A stretch of 64,000 nt of DNA from Symbiodinium natans (GCA_905221605.1 CAJNDS010002113.1:27501-91500), one strand, 5' to 3'; shown: positions 1 through 11,648, numbered from the stretch's first letter. Translations and numbers: made by a program. Notes: generated from the sequence alone by a model not told the origin.

Positions 1-59
1 TACACATATGCTTTACATTGTTGCAGATCGCAAGGTGTTGCTGTGGCCATGCAGCTTGA

Positions 60-3000
60 TGGTGTGACGTGAGAGGCGGCGCTCCTCTTCTTTCCTCAAC
101 CGCTCCTCTTCAGCTTTCCTCCGCTTCTCCTCCCGCCGCTGCCGTTCCTTCAGAAGACACACTCTCGAATATCTGTAGACGCGGCCTCTTGGGGGGGCGA
201 AATAGTGGTTTTGCGGCAACTCACACAAGGCTTGCCTCCTCCCTCCTCATGCGGTCTTGCTCCCAGATCCTCGGTCACAGGGTGTCATGGAACTGTTGGG
301 AGGGTCTGTAGGGCATTTGCAGGTTTGCACAGACTTCTACATGATCATAGGGCAGCTCATTAGAAATTGATCACAAGCCTCCTTTTTTCTTCTCGCTTCT
401 GACGCTCTAGCTCCTTCTCTCGCTGCTCCTGGCAACAAACAGTCGACAGGCCCCATGCGAACAGCACGGACTGCGTCAAACCTAAGTTATATGTATATAA
501 TGTTATACGATAGTACATTACACTGCTATATATAACAGTTCATCCAGTTCATCGTCTACCTTCTTACTGTATATACTCTTTGTACAAGCCCTGAACCGGA
601 ACAGCATCTCCTGGCCTTCTCCCTCCTCTCTGCCGCCGCTTTGGCCTCGGGTCGCAGGGCCAGGGGGAAAGGAAGAATGCTCGTTTTTAGGGTTTAGGGT
701 TTAGGGTTTAGGGAAGCAGTGGCGCCCTGTTTGGGACAAACCCATATGCAACACTAAACTCACGGCTAGGGCCATCGTCTTGAGATCCGAAACCCTCAAC
801 CCCTTGCATAAGTTTAGGGCCTTTCTGGTTGCACGAAGAACTCGCTAGAATCGCTACATTTGTTGTGAAGTCTTGCCGGGAAGTCGCTCTCCTGCGCTCT
901 GGGGGGCAGGGGGAGACCAAAAGTCCAAAAGGCAATTTGCAAAAAAAACTTACGGGGGCTCGGGTCCTCTGCAGCCTCCTACTTCCTCCTGCCTCTCTCC
1001 CCTCCGTTGCAACCCCTCTTGAGCTCCAAGAGGCCCCTAGACGAGCCCTAAAGACCCTGAACCACGGTTTGCATGCAACCCTAAACCCTAAACCCTAAGC
1101 CCTAAACCCTTAGCCCTAAAACCTAGACCCTAAAAATCCTTGGACTGCGGTACATACATATTTCAAGACAAGAGCGACTAGTTTTTGAAATCTCCTCGAA
1201 GTCTTCGAAGCCAAGCTAGGCCTCCAGCACGTCCCGCTCTCCAAACCCTAAATCCTAAACCCTAAACCCTAAACCCCAAACCCTAAACCCTAAACCCTAA
1301 ACCTTAACCCTTAACCCTGCCCGGCCTTTTGTCTAAGCTCTTCCTGGTACGCAGCAGCCGCGGCCTTCTTGGCCTCCGCTCAAGCCGGTCTCAGGAGCGG
1401 GTTTAGGGTTTAGGGTTTAGGGTTTAGGGTTTAGGGTTTAGGGTTTAGGGTTTAGGGTTTAGGGTTTAGGGTTTAGGGTTTAGGGTTTAGGGTTTAGGGG
1501 TTAGGGGTTAGGGGTTAGGGGTTAGGGGTTAGGGGTTAGGGCTTAGGGTCCAGCATTCCCGTTGGTTCATGGATGTTCATGGTGAAGGTTTAGGGTTGGG
1601 ATGTACGTTGAGGGTTTTCACTCTGCCTGGTGGTTTCGGGCTCAGGGGAATTTAGTGGGTTAGGTTCAGGGCTATGGCAATGGTTCGTGCTGGGTGGGGG
1701 TGTACCATTAGAGGGGGGGGGACGCACACAGGGTTCAGGGTTCCATCCATCCCACAGTTTGTGATGGCTCTGCCTCCTCTTCGTCGGCCCTCTTCTTTTG
1801 CTCAGCCTGTCAGATTTGGGGCACCCATTTTGGGGGTCCTTGCAAGGGGGATTATGCTTGATTGGGGTATGTAAGGTGTATCCCCCTAAGCCTATTGAGG
1901 AAATACCCACACAGAAAGAACGCGGAGAGCACAATGAAGGCTGTCTGGCTGAACAAAGTGGCCTCTTCTTCTTTGCGACGCAGCTCTTCCTGTTCACGCT
2001 CGTCCTCCTTGCAGCACATCAGGGTTTGGGGGGTTGTGTTAAAGTGGACAAACCCTAAACCCTAAACCCTAAACCCTAAACCTATGCATACTTGCATGTG
2101 CTGCAACACGGGCGAACACACTCCCACTTGCAAAAGCGCACGGCCTCGAAGCGTGCCGCAACCTGCGTGCGCGGCGTTCTACGCAGCACGCCAGACATGC
2201 CGTAGATCATGGGGGTTTTAGGGTTTAGGGTTTAGGGTTTAGGGTTTAGGGTGGCACTCTGTGGGGCTTCCTACTACCATACGGAGCATGCTCCAAAAGA
2301 GACTGAGAACTGCCCAGACGGTTCAGTGACGTTTTGCTTCATTGTTGGGTCCTGGGTAGTTATAAGTAGGCCGACAAGTACCCGAAAATAGGGTATAAGC
2401 AGCTACAAGCATGGTTCCCCTACAAAACCAAACCCACGTATATCTACCCATGAACCTTCAAGTAGTCTGAGCCCCAAACCCCAAACCCCAAACCCTAAAC
2501 CCCAAACCCCAAACCCCAACCCCAAACCCTAAACCCCAAACCCTAAACCCCAAACCCCAAACCCGAGACCCTAAACCCTAACGGGCACCTTCTTTGCGGC
2601 ATGCTTGCGCTTGGGCTTCGGCTCCTTCGGCGGCTCCTTCCCAGCACTGCAAGAGGAAGGGGCACGGGGGAGCCGGCCAAAAAGCGCACGGATCCGTTCT
2701 GAGGGGGCAGGGATCAGCTTGCAGGGTTTAGGGTTTAGGGTCTGGGGCTTAGGGTTTAGGGTGTTTAGGGTTTAGGGTTTAGGGTCTAGGGTCTAGGGTC
2801 TAGGGTTTAGAGTTTAGGGTTTAGGGTTTAGGGTTTTGGGTTTAGGGTTGAGGGTTTAGGGTTTTAGGGCCCAGCACCCCACACGTCATACGCCGAGAAC
2901 ACTATACAGGGGCTCGCGGAATGAACGAGATCTTTGGACCCAAACAGGTCGATGATTTGGATCCCACATCACCCCCCCCCCCCCCCCCCCCCCCCCCCCC

Positions 3001-3545
3001 ATCGTTATCGTTGCTTTGTGACTCCTCCTCTTCTTCGGCCTCATCTTCGTCATTGTCATCCTGCACCGAGGTTTCAACAACGACTCCGGAGCTCAGTCAT
3101 AATACTTTATTGGTGCTGAGGGTGAGCGGACAAGTGGATGCCTCATCCACCGCCATAGCTAGAAAGCTAGTACGACGTATTCACGGAGGAGGTGGAGGGG
3201 CTGCATCGCTTTCGAGGGCTCCTCCTGCGGAGCCTCGTCCCTGGATTCTTTCCCGTGCTTCTCCAACTTCTCTCTTTCGCGACGAGCTTCCTCGCGCTTC
3301 TTCCGAACGTCAGCACGGTACCTGACCATGGAGCTGAACCAACTTGAAGCAGAAAGATGTACACTGAGAGCCCAATACCCCGCAAGTATTGAGTACAACT
3401 TGTCAACCAGATGCTTGGCATGCATGTGGGCAACCCTAAACCCTAAAACCTAAACCCTAAACCCTAAACCCTAAACCCTAAACCCTAACAGTCAGGTGGC
3501 AGTTTTCGTGCTTCTTTCTCCTCCCTGCGTTTTCGAGCCTCCTGG
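60..3545 (-). CDS. Charged coiled-coil protein, many short exons (3' part of the gene begun near 8-10 kb)
   Basis: Between telomeric arrays the minus strand repeatedly opens into short exons rich in Glu, Lys, Arg, Gln and Ala: about 3485-3545 (EARKRREEKEARK), 3190-3330 (VRKKREEARREREKLEKHG), 3000-3075 (acidic, DDNDEDEAEEEE), 2585-2660 (KEPPKEPKPKRKHAAKK), 1945-2015 (KEDEREQEELRRKEEE), 1752-1815 (AEQKKRADEEEAEP), 1318-1385 (EAKKAAAAAYQEELRQKAG), 600-650 (RPEAKAAAERREKARR), 345-435 (QREKELERQKREEKRRL) and 60-185 (ERQRREEKRRKAEEERLRK). The shared composition and strand argue for one long helical region. Lying 3' of RRM-like exons at 7.2-8.1 kb it recalls AKAP17A/XE7, where an RRM-like region is followed by an EKR coiled coil; that link is inference. 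Exact splice sites are not resolved, and the gene runs off the left edge. Confidence 0.5.
684..1545. repeat. TTTAGGG/CCCTAAA interstitial arrays, 0.7-1.55 kb
   Basis: Short arrays at 684-713 (TTTAGGG), 1081-1130 and 1243-1318 (CCCTAAA, degenerate), and about 20 units of TTTAGGG at 1400-1545. The last ends in a run of the octamer GGGGTTAG. Small exon-like islands of the charged coiled-coil gene lie between them, so the arrays sit in introns. Confidence 0.95.
2216..2870. repeat. Telomere-like arrays flanking small exons, 2.2-2.9 kb
   Basis: TTTAGGG at 2216-2252, a CCCCAAA/CCCTAAA mixture at 2468-2580, and TTTAGGG with the variants GTCTAGG and GTTTTGG at 2723-2870. An exon-like island (2585-2660, basic Lys/Pro-rich on the minus strand) separates the last two. 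At 2972-3000 there is a poly-C tract of about 29 nt. Confidence 0.95.
2346..2464 (-). mobile_element. Family A introner/MITE copy, one end decayed
   Basis: The right end CCCATGAACCTTCAAGTA matches the family A terminus; the left end is recognisable only as GGGTAGTTATAAGTAGG. It lies between exon-like islands of the charged coiled-coil gene, consistent with an intronic position. Confidence 0.55.
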
Positions 3546-4935
3546 CAAGATGTGGGGCGCAAGGCCAGCCCATCTTGCGGGAACTTGATCACCAATTTGA
3601 AGCACGCGATCGGCAGAACCCCAAACCCTAAACCCTAAACCCTAAACCCTAAACCCTAAACCCTAAACCCTAAACCCTAAACCCTAAACCCTAAACCCTA
3701 AACCCCAAGCATGATCAACTCTCGGAGCATTGCCATGGACGGGATCCCCGTCCTCCTCCTTTCGTTGCACAGCTGCACTCGTGACTTTGCAGTTCAGCAC
3801 ACACTCCTGCAAGCTGTCGTTTCAAGCTTAAAGGTTTAGGGTTTAGGGTTTAGGGTTTAGGGTTTAGGGTTTAGGGTTTAGGGTTTAGGGTTTAGGGCTA
3901 GGCCCTCAAGGGGGTTCATGGGGGGTAGGCACGTAGCTTAAGCAGCTACCCCAACACACGCTAGTTTTAGGGTTCCCTGGCGGGCCCTCAAGCCTACACC
4001 TTAGACCCTCAACCCTAAACTGCAAGAACCAAGGCTGCAAGAGGCCTGCGACCGCTAACTTGCTTATGATCCGTCTCGGAGAACCTCACCCCTAAACTCA
4101 AGAACCCTAAAAGTCTAGGGATTTAAAAAAACATAAGCTTACCGGAACCTCGCGCCCTACAATAACTCAGACAACCTTTGCCCCAAAAACGCCAGCGACC
4201 TTGCGCGGCTTGGGCTCTGGGGTTTGTTTCGGGTCTAGGGTTTAGGGTTTAAGGTTTAGGGTTTAGGGTTTGGGGTTTAGGGTTTAGGGTTTGGGGTTTG
4301 GGGTTTGAGGTTTAGGGTTTAGGGTTTAGGGTTTAGGGTTTAGGGTTTAGGGTTTAGGGTTTAGGGTTTAGGGTTTAGGGTTTAGGGTTTAGGGTTTAGG
4401 GTTTAGGGTTTAGGGTTTAGGGTTTAGGGTTTAGGGTTTAGGGTTTAGGGTTTATTGTTTAGGGTTTAGGGTTTAGGGTTTAGGGTTTAGGGTTTAGGGT
4501 TTAGGGTTTAGGGTTTAGGGTTTAGGGTTTAGGGTTTAGGGTTTAGGGCCGATATCCAAACAAGGGCACCCAGCACCCATCTTTGACAAGAAGGAACCCT
4601 ATTGACACTCAGTAATACCAGCACCACAAAGACCCTAAACCCTAAACCCCAAACCTTAAAACCCCAAACCCTAAAACTCAAAACCCTAAACCCTAATTAA
4701 ACCCTAAACCCCTAACCCTAAACCCTAAACCCTAAACCCTAAACCACTTCACATTGAGCAGCGTCCTCTACAACATCTCCGTCTCCGACTCTCGCGCCAT
4801 GGAGCTCCTTCACGGCTCGTGACATTTCCTCCGGCTCCTGGCCGGCACGTGCTTCATGAGGGGGGTTTAGGGTTTAGGGTTTAGGGTTTAGGGTTTAGGG
4901 TTCAGGGTTCAGGGTTTAGGGTTTAGGGTTTAGGG
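3433..4935. repeat. Dense TTTAGGG/CCCTAAA arrays, 3.4-4.9 kb
   Basis: CCCTAAA at 3433-3490 and 3617-3708, TTTAGGG at 3832-3898, a long nearly perfect TTTAGGG array at 4236-4550 (about 45 units, one unit reading TTTATTG), CCCTAAA at 4631-4746 and TTTAGGG at 4863-4935. Orientation switches between neighbouring arrays. The intervening 50-250 nt islands are mostly unique sequence; those near 3485-3545 look coding on the minus strand, while 3900-4230 shows no exon I can support. Confidence 0.95.
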
Positions 4936-5778
4936 ATGAAGAGCAAGTTGCCCCAAAAATTAGCACCAGAACAGTTCGAAGTCCTTGAGCACGAGTCTGG
5001 CTACCCGTCCATACCTTCCGCCGGCAAAGGAGCTTGCAACGTGCTCGAAGCACGGGAAGGGCTGCCCAAAACCCTAAACCCTAAACCCTACACTGTCACC
5101 GGGCCTCGAGTCTGGCACGTATGTTAATCTTTCGACACCGCCGAAGGCGAGGAAGGTGGCGCGCAACTGAGCCTGGGCAGCATTGCCACAAATCGCGCGG
5201 AAGCCCGCTTCTCTATCTACAACCGGCAAGCTGGCACCTCACTCCAGCTTGTGGGGAAGCCCTCCACAAGCAAGTAGGTCTCCTTTCTGAATTCGATGAT
5301 TGGGAGTTGCACAAAGAGGAGCAAAGATCCTACAAGTACGTTAAGGAGCTCGCATTCGCCTGGGCCTCTGGCCAACAGAAATTCCGTCTTCTTCCCCCTG
5401 CCCAACCTTTCCCAACCCCCCCCCCCCCCCTCCCCAGCCCTCTAGAAGCTGCAAAATGCGCTTGGGGGAGGACCTGGCACTCACTGGAATCTTCACCAAG
5501 CTTCACTTGGCAGAGTGCACCGGAGCACCCGCAATGCAAGCCTTTTTTCAATCTGGGCATTCAGGGGTCCTCCAACAAGCCCGTACGTTAGTCGGCTGCT
5601 TTCCGGCGCTTTTTTCCTCGACCCATGGTCGCTTTCCATGTCCGCAGCCGAACCGTGCGAACTGGAAACTCCGAGGTGTGCCACTTGGACTGCCGGCGCG
5701 CACATGCCGGGGCTTGGGCCGGCCCGGCTGCCAAGGCGGCGCGCGCCAGCGTTGCCATGATGGGATACCGTCATTGCT

Positions 5779-6029
5779 AGGGTTTGCTCATGGCAAATAC
5801 TTGTCCTGGGCTGTGCGCTCGTTGGACACCTGCTCCTCACCGACAACCTGACCGGAGGATTGGCAGCTTCAGCGTTTGCCATCAGATACGGCGCTCAGGG
5901 GCGTGTCCCAACATCCTGTCAGCTTTCTGTCGAAACACAAGAATTGCGGCAGCGCCTTGGCGACGATCTGCGCCCAGAACTTCTCCTCCTGAACATGTCA
6001 AGGCTAGGACACTTTAAATCTTTATGCTA
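5779..6029 (+). CDS. Unrecognised ORF, probable terminal exon on the plus strand
   Basis: An open frame without an obvious ATG runs from a possible TAG acceptor (GTCATTGCTAG at 5769-5779) to a TAA at 6027-6029. It begins VCSWQILVLGCALVGHLLL, contains a hydrophobic stretch, and ends in an amphipathic segment with VETQELRQRLGDDLRPELL and LNMSRLGHFKSLC. Composition looks coding and the minus-strand frames over the same interval are poorer. Upstream, plus-strand frames at 5270-5395 (LLSEFDDWELHKEEQ, then YKYVKELAFAW) may be earlier exons. If real it would be transcribed against its neighbours. I do not recognise the family. Confidence 0.35.
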
Positions 6030-6477
6030 AGAGTGCCTTGCAACCCAACTGCACCGCGGTGAGAACGGGGAAATGCAGCACCGACAGGGAAAGAAGCTAT
6101 TCGCAACTCGGCCCTTCAACGCTACCTTGTCGGGCGCCAAGTCCTAAGACAATCTTCTAAGTCATCATGGTGCCTTGTTGGATGCCCTACATGTTGCACG
6201 GCTAAACCCTAAACCCTAAACCCTGAACCCTAAACCCTAAACCCTAAACCCTCAACCCTAAACCCTAAACCCTAAACCGAGAACTGGGCACTTCTCGGCC
6301 CCTCTCCTCGGCTGGCGGTCGGTCGCCGGCTTCTCTCTTCTGCTTGGCCTCATTCGAGCTCAGTGCCACATGGGGTGGCTCTGGGGTTTGGGGTTTGGCG
6401 TTTGGGGTTTAGGGCTTTAGGATTCAGGGTTTAGGGTTTGGAGCTTGGGGTCTAGGGTTCAGGGTTTAGGGTTTAGG

Positions 6478-6580
6478 GTTTCCGAGATTCGGGGTACCTT
6501 CTTGGGGTCCTTATGATAAGGGGAATCCTGCTATTTGGGGTCCATATTCGGGGTACCTGATTCTCGTAAAGCCCCACACG
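6478..6580 (+). mobile_element. Family B introner/MITE copy
   Basis: Opens TTTCCGAGATTCGGGGTACC, continues CTTGGGGTCCTTATGATAAG and closes TCTCGTAAAGCCCC. The ends are imperfect inverted complements and the body matches the copies at 17.9 and 26.7 kb. Confidence 0.7.
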
Positions 6581-7199
6581 GGGGGTTGGGGTTAAGGGAT
6601 TAGTTGCACCATAAACCCTAAACCCTAAACCCTAAGCCCTAAACCCTTTTTCGCTTTTGATGGGAATGTACTCAGGCAAGATGGGGCTGAAGATCTGACC
6701 AACACGGATGATGCATGACCAAGTACTAGATTGAGGGTTTAGGGTTTAGGGCTTAGGGCTTAGGGTTTGGGGTTTAGGGTTTTCAGTCGAGAAAAACCTG
6801 CTGCGTTGGGCTCAGGGTGTGCCTGCAACCCCGAACCCTAAACCCCACTAAGCCCTAAACCCCTGAACCTTAAACCCTAAACCCTACACCCTAAACCCTA
6901 AACCCTAAACCCTAAACCCTACACCCAAAACCCCTTCGATTCTCCAAACGGGGCTCTCGACCCTGAGACCCCTAGACCCAGTGCCCTCCAGGTTCGAAGG
7001 GCATTTGAGAGGATCCTCGTGGCTTAGTGTAGGAAACTCCAAAAGCAACAGGGTTCAGGGTTCAGAGTTTAGGGTTTAGGGTTTGGGGTTTGGGGTTTGG
7101 GGTTTGGGGTCCGGGGTTTGGGGCTTCGGGTTTCGGGTTTCGGGTTTGGGGTTTACAAAAGTAGGAAGGATCCCTACATGGACCCAAAGCCGGGTGCCA

Positions 7200-8125
7200 C
7201 GCGGTTCGCATGTCTACCCCATGCAGCGCCTCGAGCAGCATTCCGTGGAGTTTGTCAGATCCGGTGTTCAAGAGTTGGGGATGTTCCCTCTTATAGTAAC
7301 AGTCCTTAATTAGGGATTATAGTAACCCCCCATTATAATCCGTATTAAGGAGCTGCTAGTATAAGGGGGAACATCCCAAGTTTAGGGTTTCAAGTTTAAA
7401 GTTTGGGGTGACACACACATACCACTAGCAAAGTGGATCTAGATAAAGCACTGATGCCCCCGGGCCTTGACAGCCTTTTCTGCCATCGCAGCTTCAGCGA
7501 AGGTTGCCTGGTTCAAGGTTACATGGTTGCCGTCCCCCAAAGAATGGTCAAATGACGTAGATCTACTTTTGGACCTCACAGGTTTTTGGCATCAAGCTCC
7601 CCATTGCACAGAACGTCTACGAATCTTGAAGGCAAGTGGCGGTCACGGTAGTCGCAGTACCTGGAGATGCGATGACCTGAAGGCACGTCGTAAGCCTAAG
7701 CCCTGAAAAGAAGAAACATATAAACAAAGGACTGCCACCGCTCGCACCTGTAGCCTCGAAAGAATGCCAAAGGTTCCCAGCAGCTTCCTCAAATCAAATC
7801 GCTGCATGCAGAATCCAAGAAGACATGGCCTAACTGAACCCTGAACCCTAAAACCCTTAGACCCCAAGCCCCACACCCAAAAGCCGAAACCCTACACCCA
7901 AAACCCTAAGAACTTAGGGGAAATGGTGGGTGCCCTAAACCCTAAACCCTAAACCCTAAACCCTAAACCCTAAACCCTAAACCCTAAACCCTAAACCCTA
8001 AACCCTAAACCCTAAACCCTAAACCCTAAACCCTACAGAGGGGTGTCCGGAGCTTCGAGTCGATGTCTCCGCCCTTGCTGTCCATCCAGGACTTGGGGAA
8101 GTTGCGCATGATCAGCCTCGGGCTC
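7200..8125 (-). CDS. RRM-like domain protein exons (AKAP17A-like?)
   Basis: Minus-strand exon-like islands in order: 8042-8125 (LIMRNFPKSWMDSKGGDID, like an RNP2 strand), 7748-7820 (FDLRKLLGTFGILSRLQ followed by a GTGCGAG donor, like RRM helix 1), 7585-7690 (RYCDYRDRHLPSRFVDVL, then CNGELDAKNL), 7455-7545 (HVTLNQATFAEAAMAEKAV, like RRM helix 2) and 7205-7270 (SDKLHGMLLEALHG). The sequence of elements fits one RRM fold spread over small exons. Earlier exons may lie at 9545-9640 (RARLKVMSSFNGAVPEG) and 10140-10235 (VDAKIIKLRPEVECGKTC). The EKR-rich exons downstream suggest an AKAP17A/XE7-type splicing-linked protein; this family assignment is inference. Confidence 0.4.
7274..7380. mobile_element. 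Family C MITE/introner (TIR GGGATGTTCCC)
   Basis: Left end GTTGGGGATGTTCCCTCTTA, right end TAAGGGGGAACATCCCAAG; they are near-perfect inverted complements over about 27 nt. The core is AT-rich and partly palindromic (CTTAATTAGGG). It directly abuts the minus-strand exon at 7205-7270, so it may form that exon's upstream intron. A second copy is at 62.35 kb. Confidence 0.75.
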
Positions 8126-8292
8126 AGGGGGTTTAGGGTTTAGGGGGTTTAGGGTTTAGGGGGTTTAGGGTTTAGGGGGATTAGGGTTTAGGGTTTAGGG
8201 TTTAGGGTTTAGGGTTTAGGGTTTAGGGTTTAGGGTTTAGGGTTTAGGGTTTAGGGTTTAGGGTTTAGGGTTTAGGGTTTAGGGTTTAGGGT
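7934..8292. repeat. CCCTAAA array then TTTAGGG array around a coding island
   Basis: CCCTAAA (about 14 units) at 7934-8035 and TTTAGGG (about 22 units, starting with GGGG-spaced units) at 8127-8292. The 90-nt island between them carries the LIMRNFP minus-strand exon, so an exon is boxed in by convergent telomeric arrays. Confidence 0.95.
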
Positions 8293-9232
8293 TCAGCATC
8301 TCAAGTCCGAGCATTCACTAGTCAAGCAGCTTGTCAAGCGTTGGAAAAAAACCCACCCACCCAAGAAACCCATAACATTGAGAAAATACAAAGTTCACTC
8401 AATACATTCCCAGTAGTTTTTAACGGACCCACAAAATCCAATCTAAGGCCCACAATAGGCCCTTTATGCTCTTAGGGCCCTAAACCCTACGGTTTAGAAG
8501 CCCCTATCGGTGAAGGCTCGGTTTTGGTCAAAAATCCAGAAAACGAGAGGTCACCCAGAACCGTCGATATCAGTACTAAAAAATCGTATTTTTAATAGGG
8601 ACTCAGGGTGTTTTTGGAGGCAAACTTTCCCTCTCAAGGGGGGGTCGGAGTTTGAGGCAGGTGGGGGTCTCCGAAGACTATTTTGCCTTTAAAATTGAAA
8701 AATACGACCCCCCCCTGACCAAAACTAGGCTGTGAAAAGGTCGCGGGGGCGGCCCTTCATCAGAATTGAGGGTTAAAACCCTGAAACATCCTTAAAAACA
8801 TTGAAAAACCTTGAAAAACATTGAAAAACGCTCAAAAACCTTGAAAAACCTTGAAAAAACTCGGGGAAAAGGAAAATCACCATTGCCCACTTTTGAAGCC
8901 CAAAAGTCACCGTTGCCCACTTTTGAGGCCAGGAAAGTCACCGTTGCCCACTTTTGAGGCCAGGAAAGTCACCGTTGCCCACTTTTTGAGGCCAAAAAAG
9001 TCACCGTTGCCCACTTTTGAGGCCCGGAAAATCACCGTTGCCCACTTTTGAGGCCAGGAAAGTCACCGTTGCCCACTTTTGAGGCCAGGAAAGTCACCGT
9101 TGCCCACTTTTGAGGTCAGGAAAGTCACCGTTGCCCACTTTTGAGACCAAAAAAGTCACCGTTGCCCACTTTTGGGGCCGAAAATCACCGTTGCCCACTT
9201 TTGAATGATAGGGTTTAAATTCAGGGGGGGGT
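8293..9232 (+). repeat. Dispersed element of about 1 kb (copy 1), containing a 31-bp minisatellite
   Basis: From the end of a TTTAGGG array to the start of the next, this stretch is the reverse complement of 52914-54056 with few differences. Shared landmarks are CAGCATCTCAAGTCCGAGCA, ACCCACCCACCCAAGAAACC, the run of AAAAACCTTGAAAAAC units at 8780-8860 and the minisatellite. No convincing transposase ORF is present; ORFs across the minisatellite are repeat translations. It behaves as a non-autonomous dispersed repeat whose ends sit in telomere-like repeats. Confidence 0.9.
8873..9212 (+). repeat. 31-bp tandem minisatellite (GTCACCGTTGCCCACTTTTG...)
   Basis: Eleven tandem units of about 31 bp built on CACCGTTGCCCACTTTTGAG followed by GCCAGGAAAGT, with small variants between units. 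It is internal to the 1-kb dispersed repeat and is repeated in reverse complement at 52935-53230. Confidence 0.95.
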
Positions 9233-9268
9233 CTCTGGGGCTCCAGGGGCTCAGGGGGGGACAGGGGG

Positions 9269-9515
9269 GGGGGTTTAGGGGGGTTTAGGGTTTAGGGTTT
9301 AGGGTTTAGGGTTTAGGGTTTAGGGTTTAGGGTTTAGGGTTTAGGGTTTAGGGTTTAGGGTTTAGGGTTTAGGGTTTAGGGTTTAGGGTTTAGGGTTTAG
9401 GGTTTGGGGTTTAGGGTTTAGGGTTTCGGGTTGAGGGTTGAGGGTTGAGGGTTTAGGGTTTAGGGTTTAGGGTTTAGGGTTTAGGGTTTAGGGTTTAGGG
9501 TTTAGGGTTTAGGGG
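9269..9515 (+). repeat. TTTAGGG array, about 33 units
   Basis: Near-perfect heptamers with a short block of the variants TTTCGGG and TTGAGGG at 9410-9450. Confidence 0.95.
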
Positions 9516-9644
9516 CTCTACTCGTTAGAAGGCTTTTTTAGGGCACACAGCAACTCTTCCGGCCAGGAGGCGACGCGGACTCCATGCCCTCCGGGACGGC
9601 GCCGTTGAAGCTGGACATGACCTTCAGCCTTGCTCGGAGCTCTA

Positions 9645-9830
9645 CTCCCCTCAGAACCTTAAAAAAAGTAATATTCTTAATATCCTCAGAACCTTAATAA
9701 GAGTAATACTCTTAGTATTCCTTAGAATCTTGATAAAAAATAATATTCTGAATATCCTTAGTTAATAAAAGTAATATTCTTAATTATAAACAAGAATTAA
9801 GAAAAATAATTCCCAAGGGGTATATAGGGA
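9645..9830. repeat. AT-rich degenerate tandem repeat (AACCTTAATAAAAGTAATATTC)
   Basis: Three or four imperfect repeats of a unit containing AGAACCTTAATAA and AGTAATATTCTTAATATCC. A related stretch at 11625-11800 is interrupted by a TTTAGGG array. No coding potential seen. Confidence 0.8.
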
Positions 9831-9846
9831 GTCTCTTCTGTCAGGC

Positions 9847-9950
9847 TACTTGGAGGTTCATGGGTCGTTTTCAGCAGGGTCATAGCCAGTCATGAAACTA
9901 CGTTACCCGACTTACAACCCCACTTATAGCTACCCATGAACCTTCAAGTA
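9847..9950. mobile_element. Family A introner/MITE copy
   Basis: Left end TACTTGGAGGTTCATGGGT, right end TACCCATGAACCTTCAAGTA, inverted complements of about 20 nt. The core has the family's CCCACTTATAGC and AGCCAGTCATGAAAC type sequence. Confidence 0.85.
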
Positions 9951-10728
9951 AAGCTACCTGCCAAAAGAGAATTCGGCATCCCGCCTGCTGGCGGATCAAG
10001 ACGCCATGTGCAGTGAAACTGGATGATATGGCTCGGACATTCAGGGTTTAGGGTTTAGGGTTCAGGTCAAGGGTTTAGGGTAACCCTAAGCATGCAGCAG
10101 GCTGCCTCAATCTAAGCTGGTCCGTGTGAAGAAGACCAGGCATGTGCAGCGAAATCCTGTCGACAACGGCTATGCACGTCTTGCCACACTCAACTTCAGG
10201 TCGTAGCTTTATGATCTTTGCATCAACCTCGATACCTAAACCTACTGGAGCACGGCGTTGTCAAGCAATCAGGAAGGGACAAATGCTAGCTGGCGCAGGC
10301 GGATTGACTTGCATCCCTCAACTCGAGTGTTCTTGCCCGTGACAAGCCTTTTTCGGAATAAGTCGCAAAAGCAAAGGCATCCTGGAGGCAAAACAGCTGG
10401 CAGCTTGTACAAGTGAATTCGGGGCCAGGCCACAGCCTGCAGGACACGGGTAGCCCACAAGGCATCTGACTTTGCCAGACGCCTGTGGCAACCGCTACCA
10501 CACCCAGGCTCCAGACAAAAGTCCGCAAAAGCTAACATCAAGTTGTCGGTGGGGCCTGGAAACCCTAAACCCGAAACCCTAAACCCTAAACCCTAAGGTA
10601 CCAAGGACCCCACCACTTCTGTGCCCCTAGTATGACTTTTGTCTCCTCATGGGTCCCTCGACCTCATCTCGGTATCCTGGATTCGATCCGAAGCGCGCTC
10701 CTGAATCCCAGGTCCCCATCTGGGCTTC

Positions 10729-11022
10729 AGGTTTAGGGTTTAGGGTTTAGGGTTTAGGGTTTAGGGTTTAGGGTTTAGGGTTTAGGGTTTAGGGTTTAGG
10801 GTTTAGGGTTTAGGGTTTAGGGTTTAGGGTTTAGGGGGGTACAGGGGGGGGTCTCTGGGGCTCCAGGGCTTAATTTTGGAGGAGGCTTCGGGGGGTTTAG
10901 GGGGGTTTAGGGTTTAGGGTTTAGGGTTTAGGGTTTAGGGTTTAGGGTTTAGGGTTCAGGGTTCAGGGTTCAGGGTTCAGGGTTCAGGGTTTAGGCACGG
11001 TTTAGGGTTTAGGGTTTAGGTT
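10729..11022 (+). repeat. TTTAGGG arrays 10.73-11.02 kb
   Basis: Two blocks (10729-10836 and 10892-11022) separated by a G-rich spacer containing GGGGGGGTCTCTGGGGCTCCAG, the same spacer as at 9227-9250 beside copy 1 of the dispersed repeat. The second block includes six TTCAGGG variants in a row. Confidence 0.95.
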
Positions 11023-11130
11023 TTCCCAAACACATTCTTGGAGCATTCTCGGGTTCGGACTCCGGTCATCCGACACCTCGCCACGCACAAGTCTTCGCAC
11101 CCAGTTTAGCTGACTGCAAACTCGAATCAC

Positions 11131-11313
11131 TATTTGCTTAAGAACCCCCCCCCCAAAAAAAAAAATATAATGAGATAAAATAAACAACAACAATAATACT
11201 ACTAGTAATAGTAACAATAAATTACAATTATAAGAATAAGAAGAATAATGCCTATATTACCCTTACAAGGAAGAATACTTCTATTTTTGAGGGGTGCTTA
11301 AGCAATTCGTAGA
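11131..11313. mobile_element. Family D MITE/introner copy
   Basis: Left end TATTTGCTTAAGAACCCCCC, right end GGGGTGCTTAAGCAATTCGTAG, imperfect inverted complements. The core is A/T-rich with several short AATAAT repeats and is longer than in the other two copies (44.87 and 50.18 kb). Confidence 0.75.
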
Positions 11314-11648
11314 AATCTCGGAGGGTGTAAGCACCAGACCAGGATACGCCAATCAATTGATGCGTCCACATTGGAGAAGGCAATCTTCATCACCTGCCGC
11401 AAGTGTTTGGTTGCAACCCCCCCCCCCCCCCCCCCCTCCCCAGCAGCTAATTACCCTAAACCCTAAACCCTAAACCCTAAACCCCAAACCCTAAACCCCA
11501 AACCCCCAACCCAATGAGGACTATCTAGCGGCAGTCTCGGGTCAAACAAGGGCTCTGCAGCTGCCGACAGCTGCAGGGCTTCCTGTGGTTGCGGTTTTTC
11601 AACCGCCCACGACACTATGAGACCCTTAGAACCTTAATAGAATAATAT

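Noticed and set aside
4236-4550. True chromosome end
   Set aside because: Arrays of both orientations recur across the whole window with unique and coding sequence on both sides, so these are interstitial.
8851-9212. Minisatellite as a CRISPR array
   Set aside because: Units are contiguous and nearly identical throughout, with no unique spacers, and the genome is eukaryotic.
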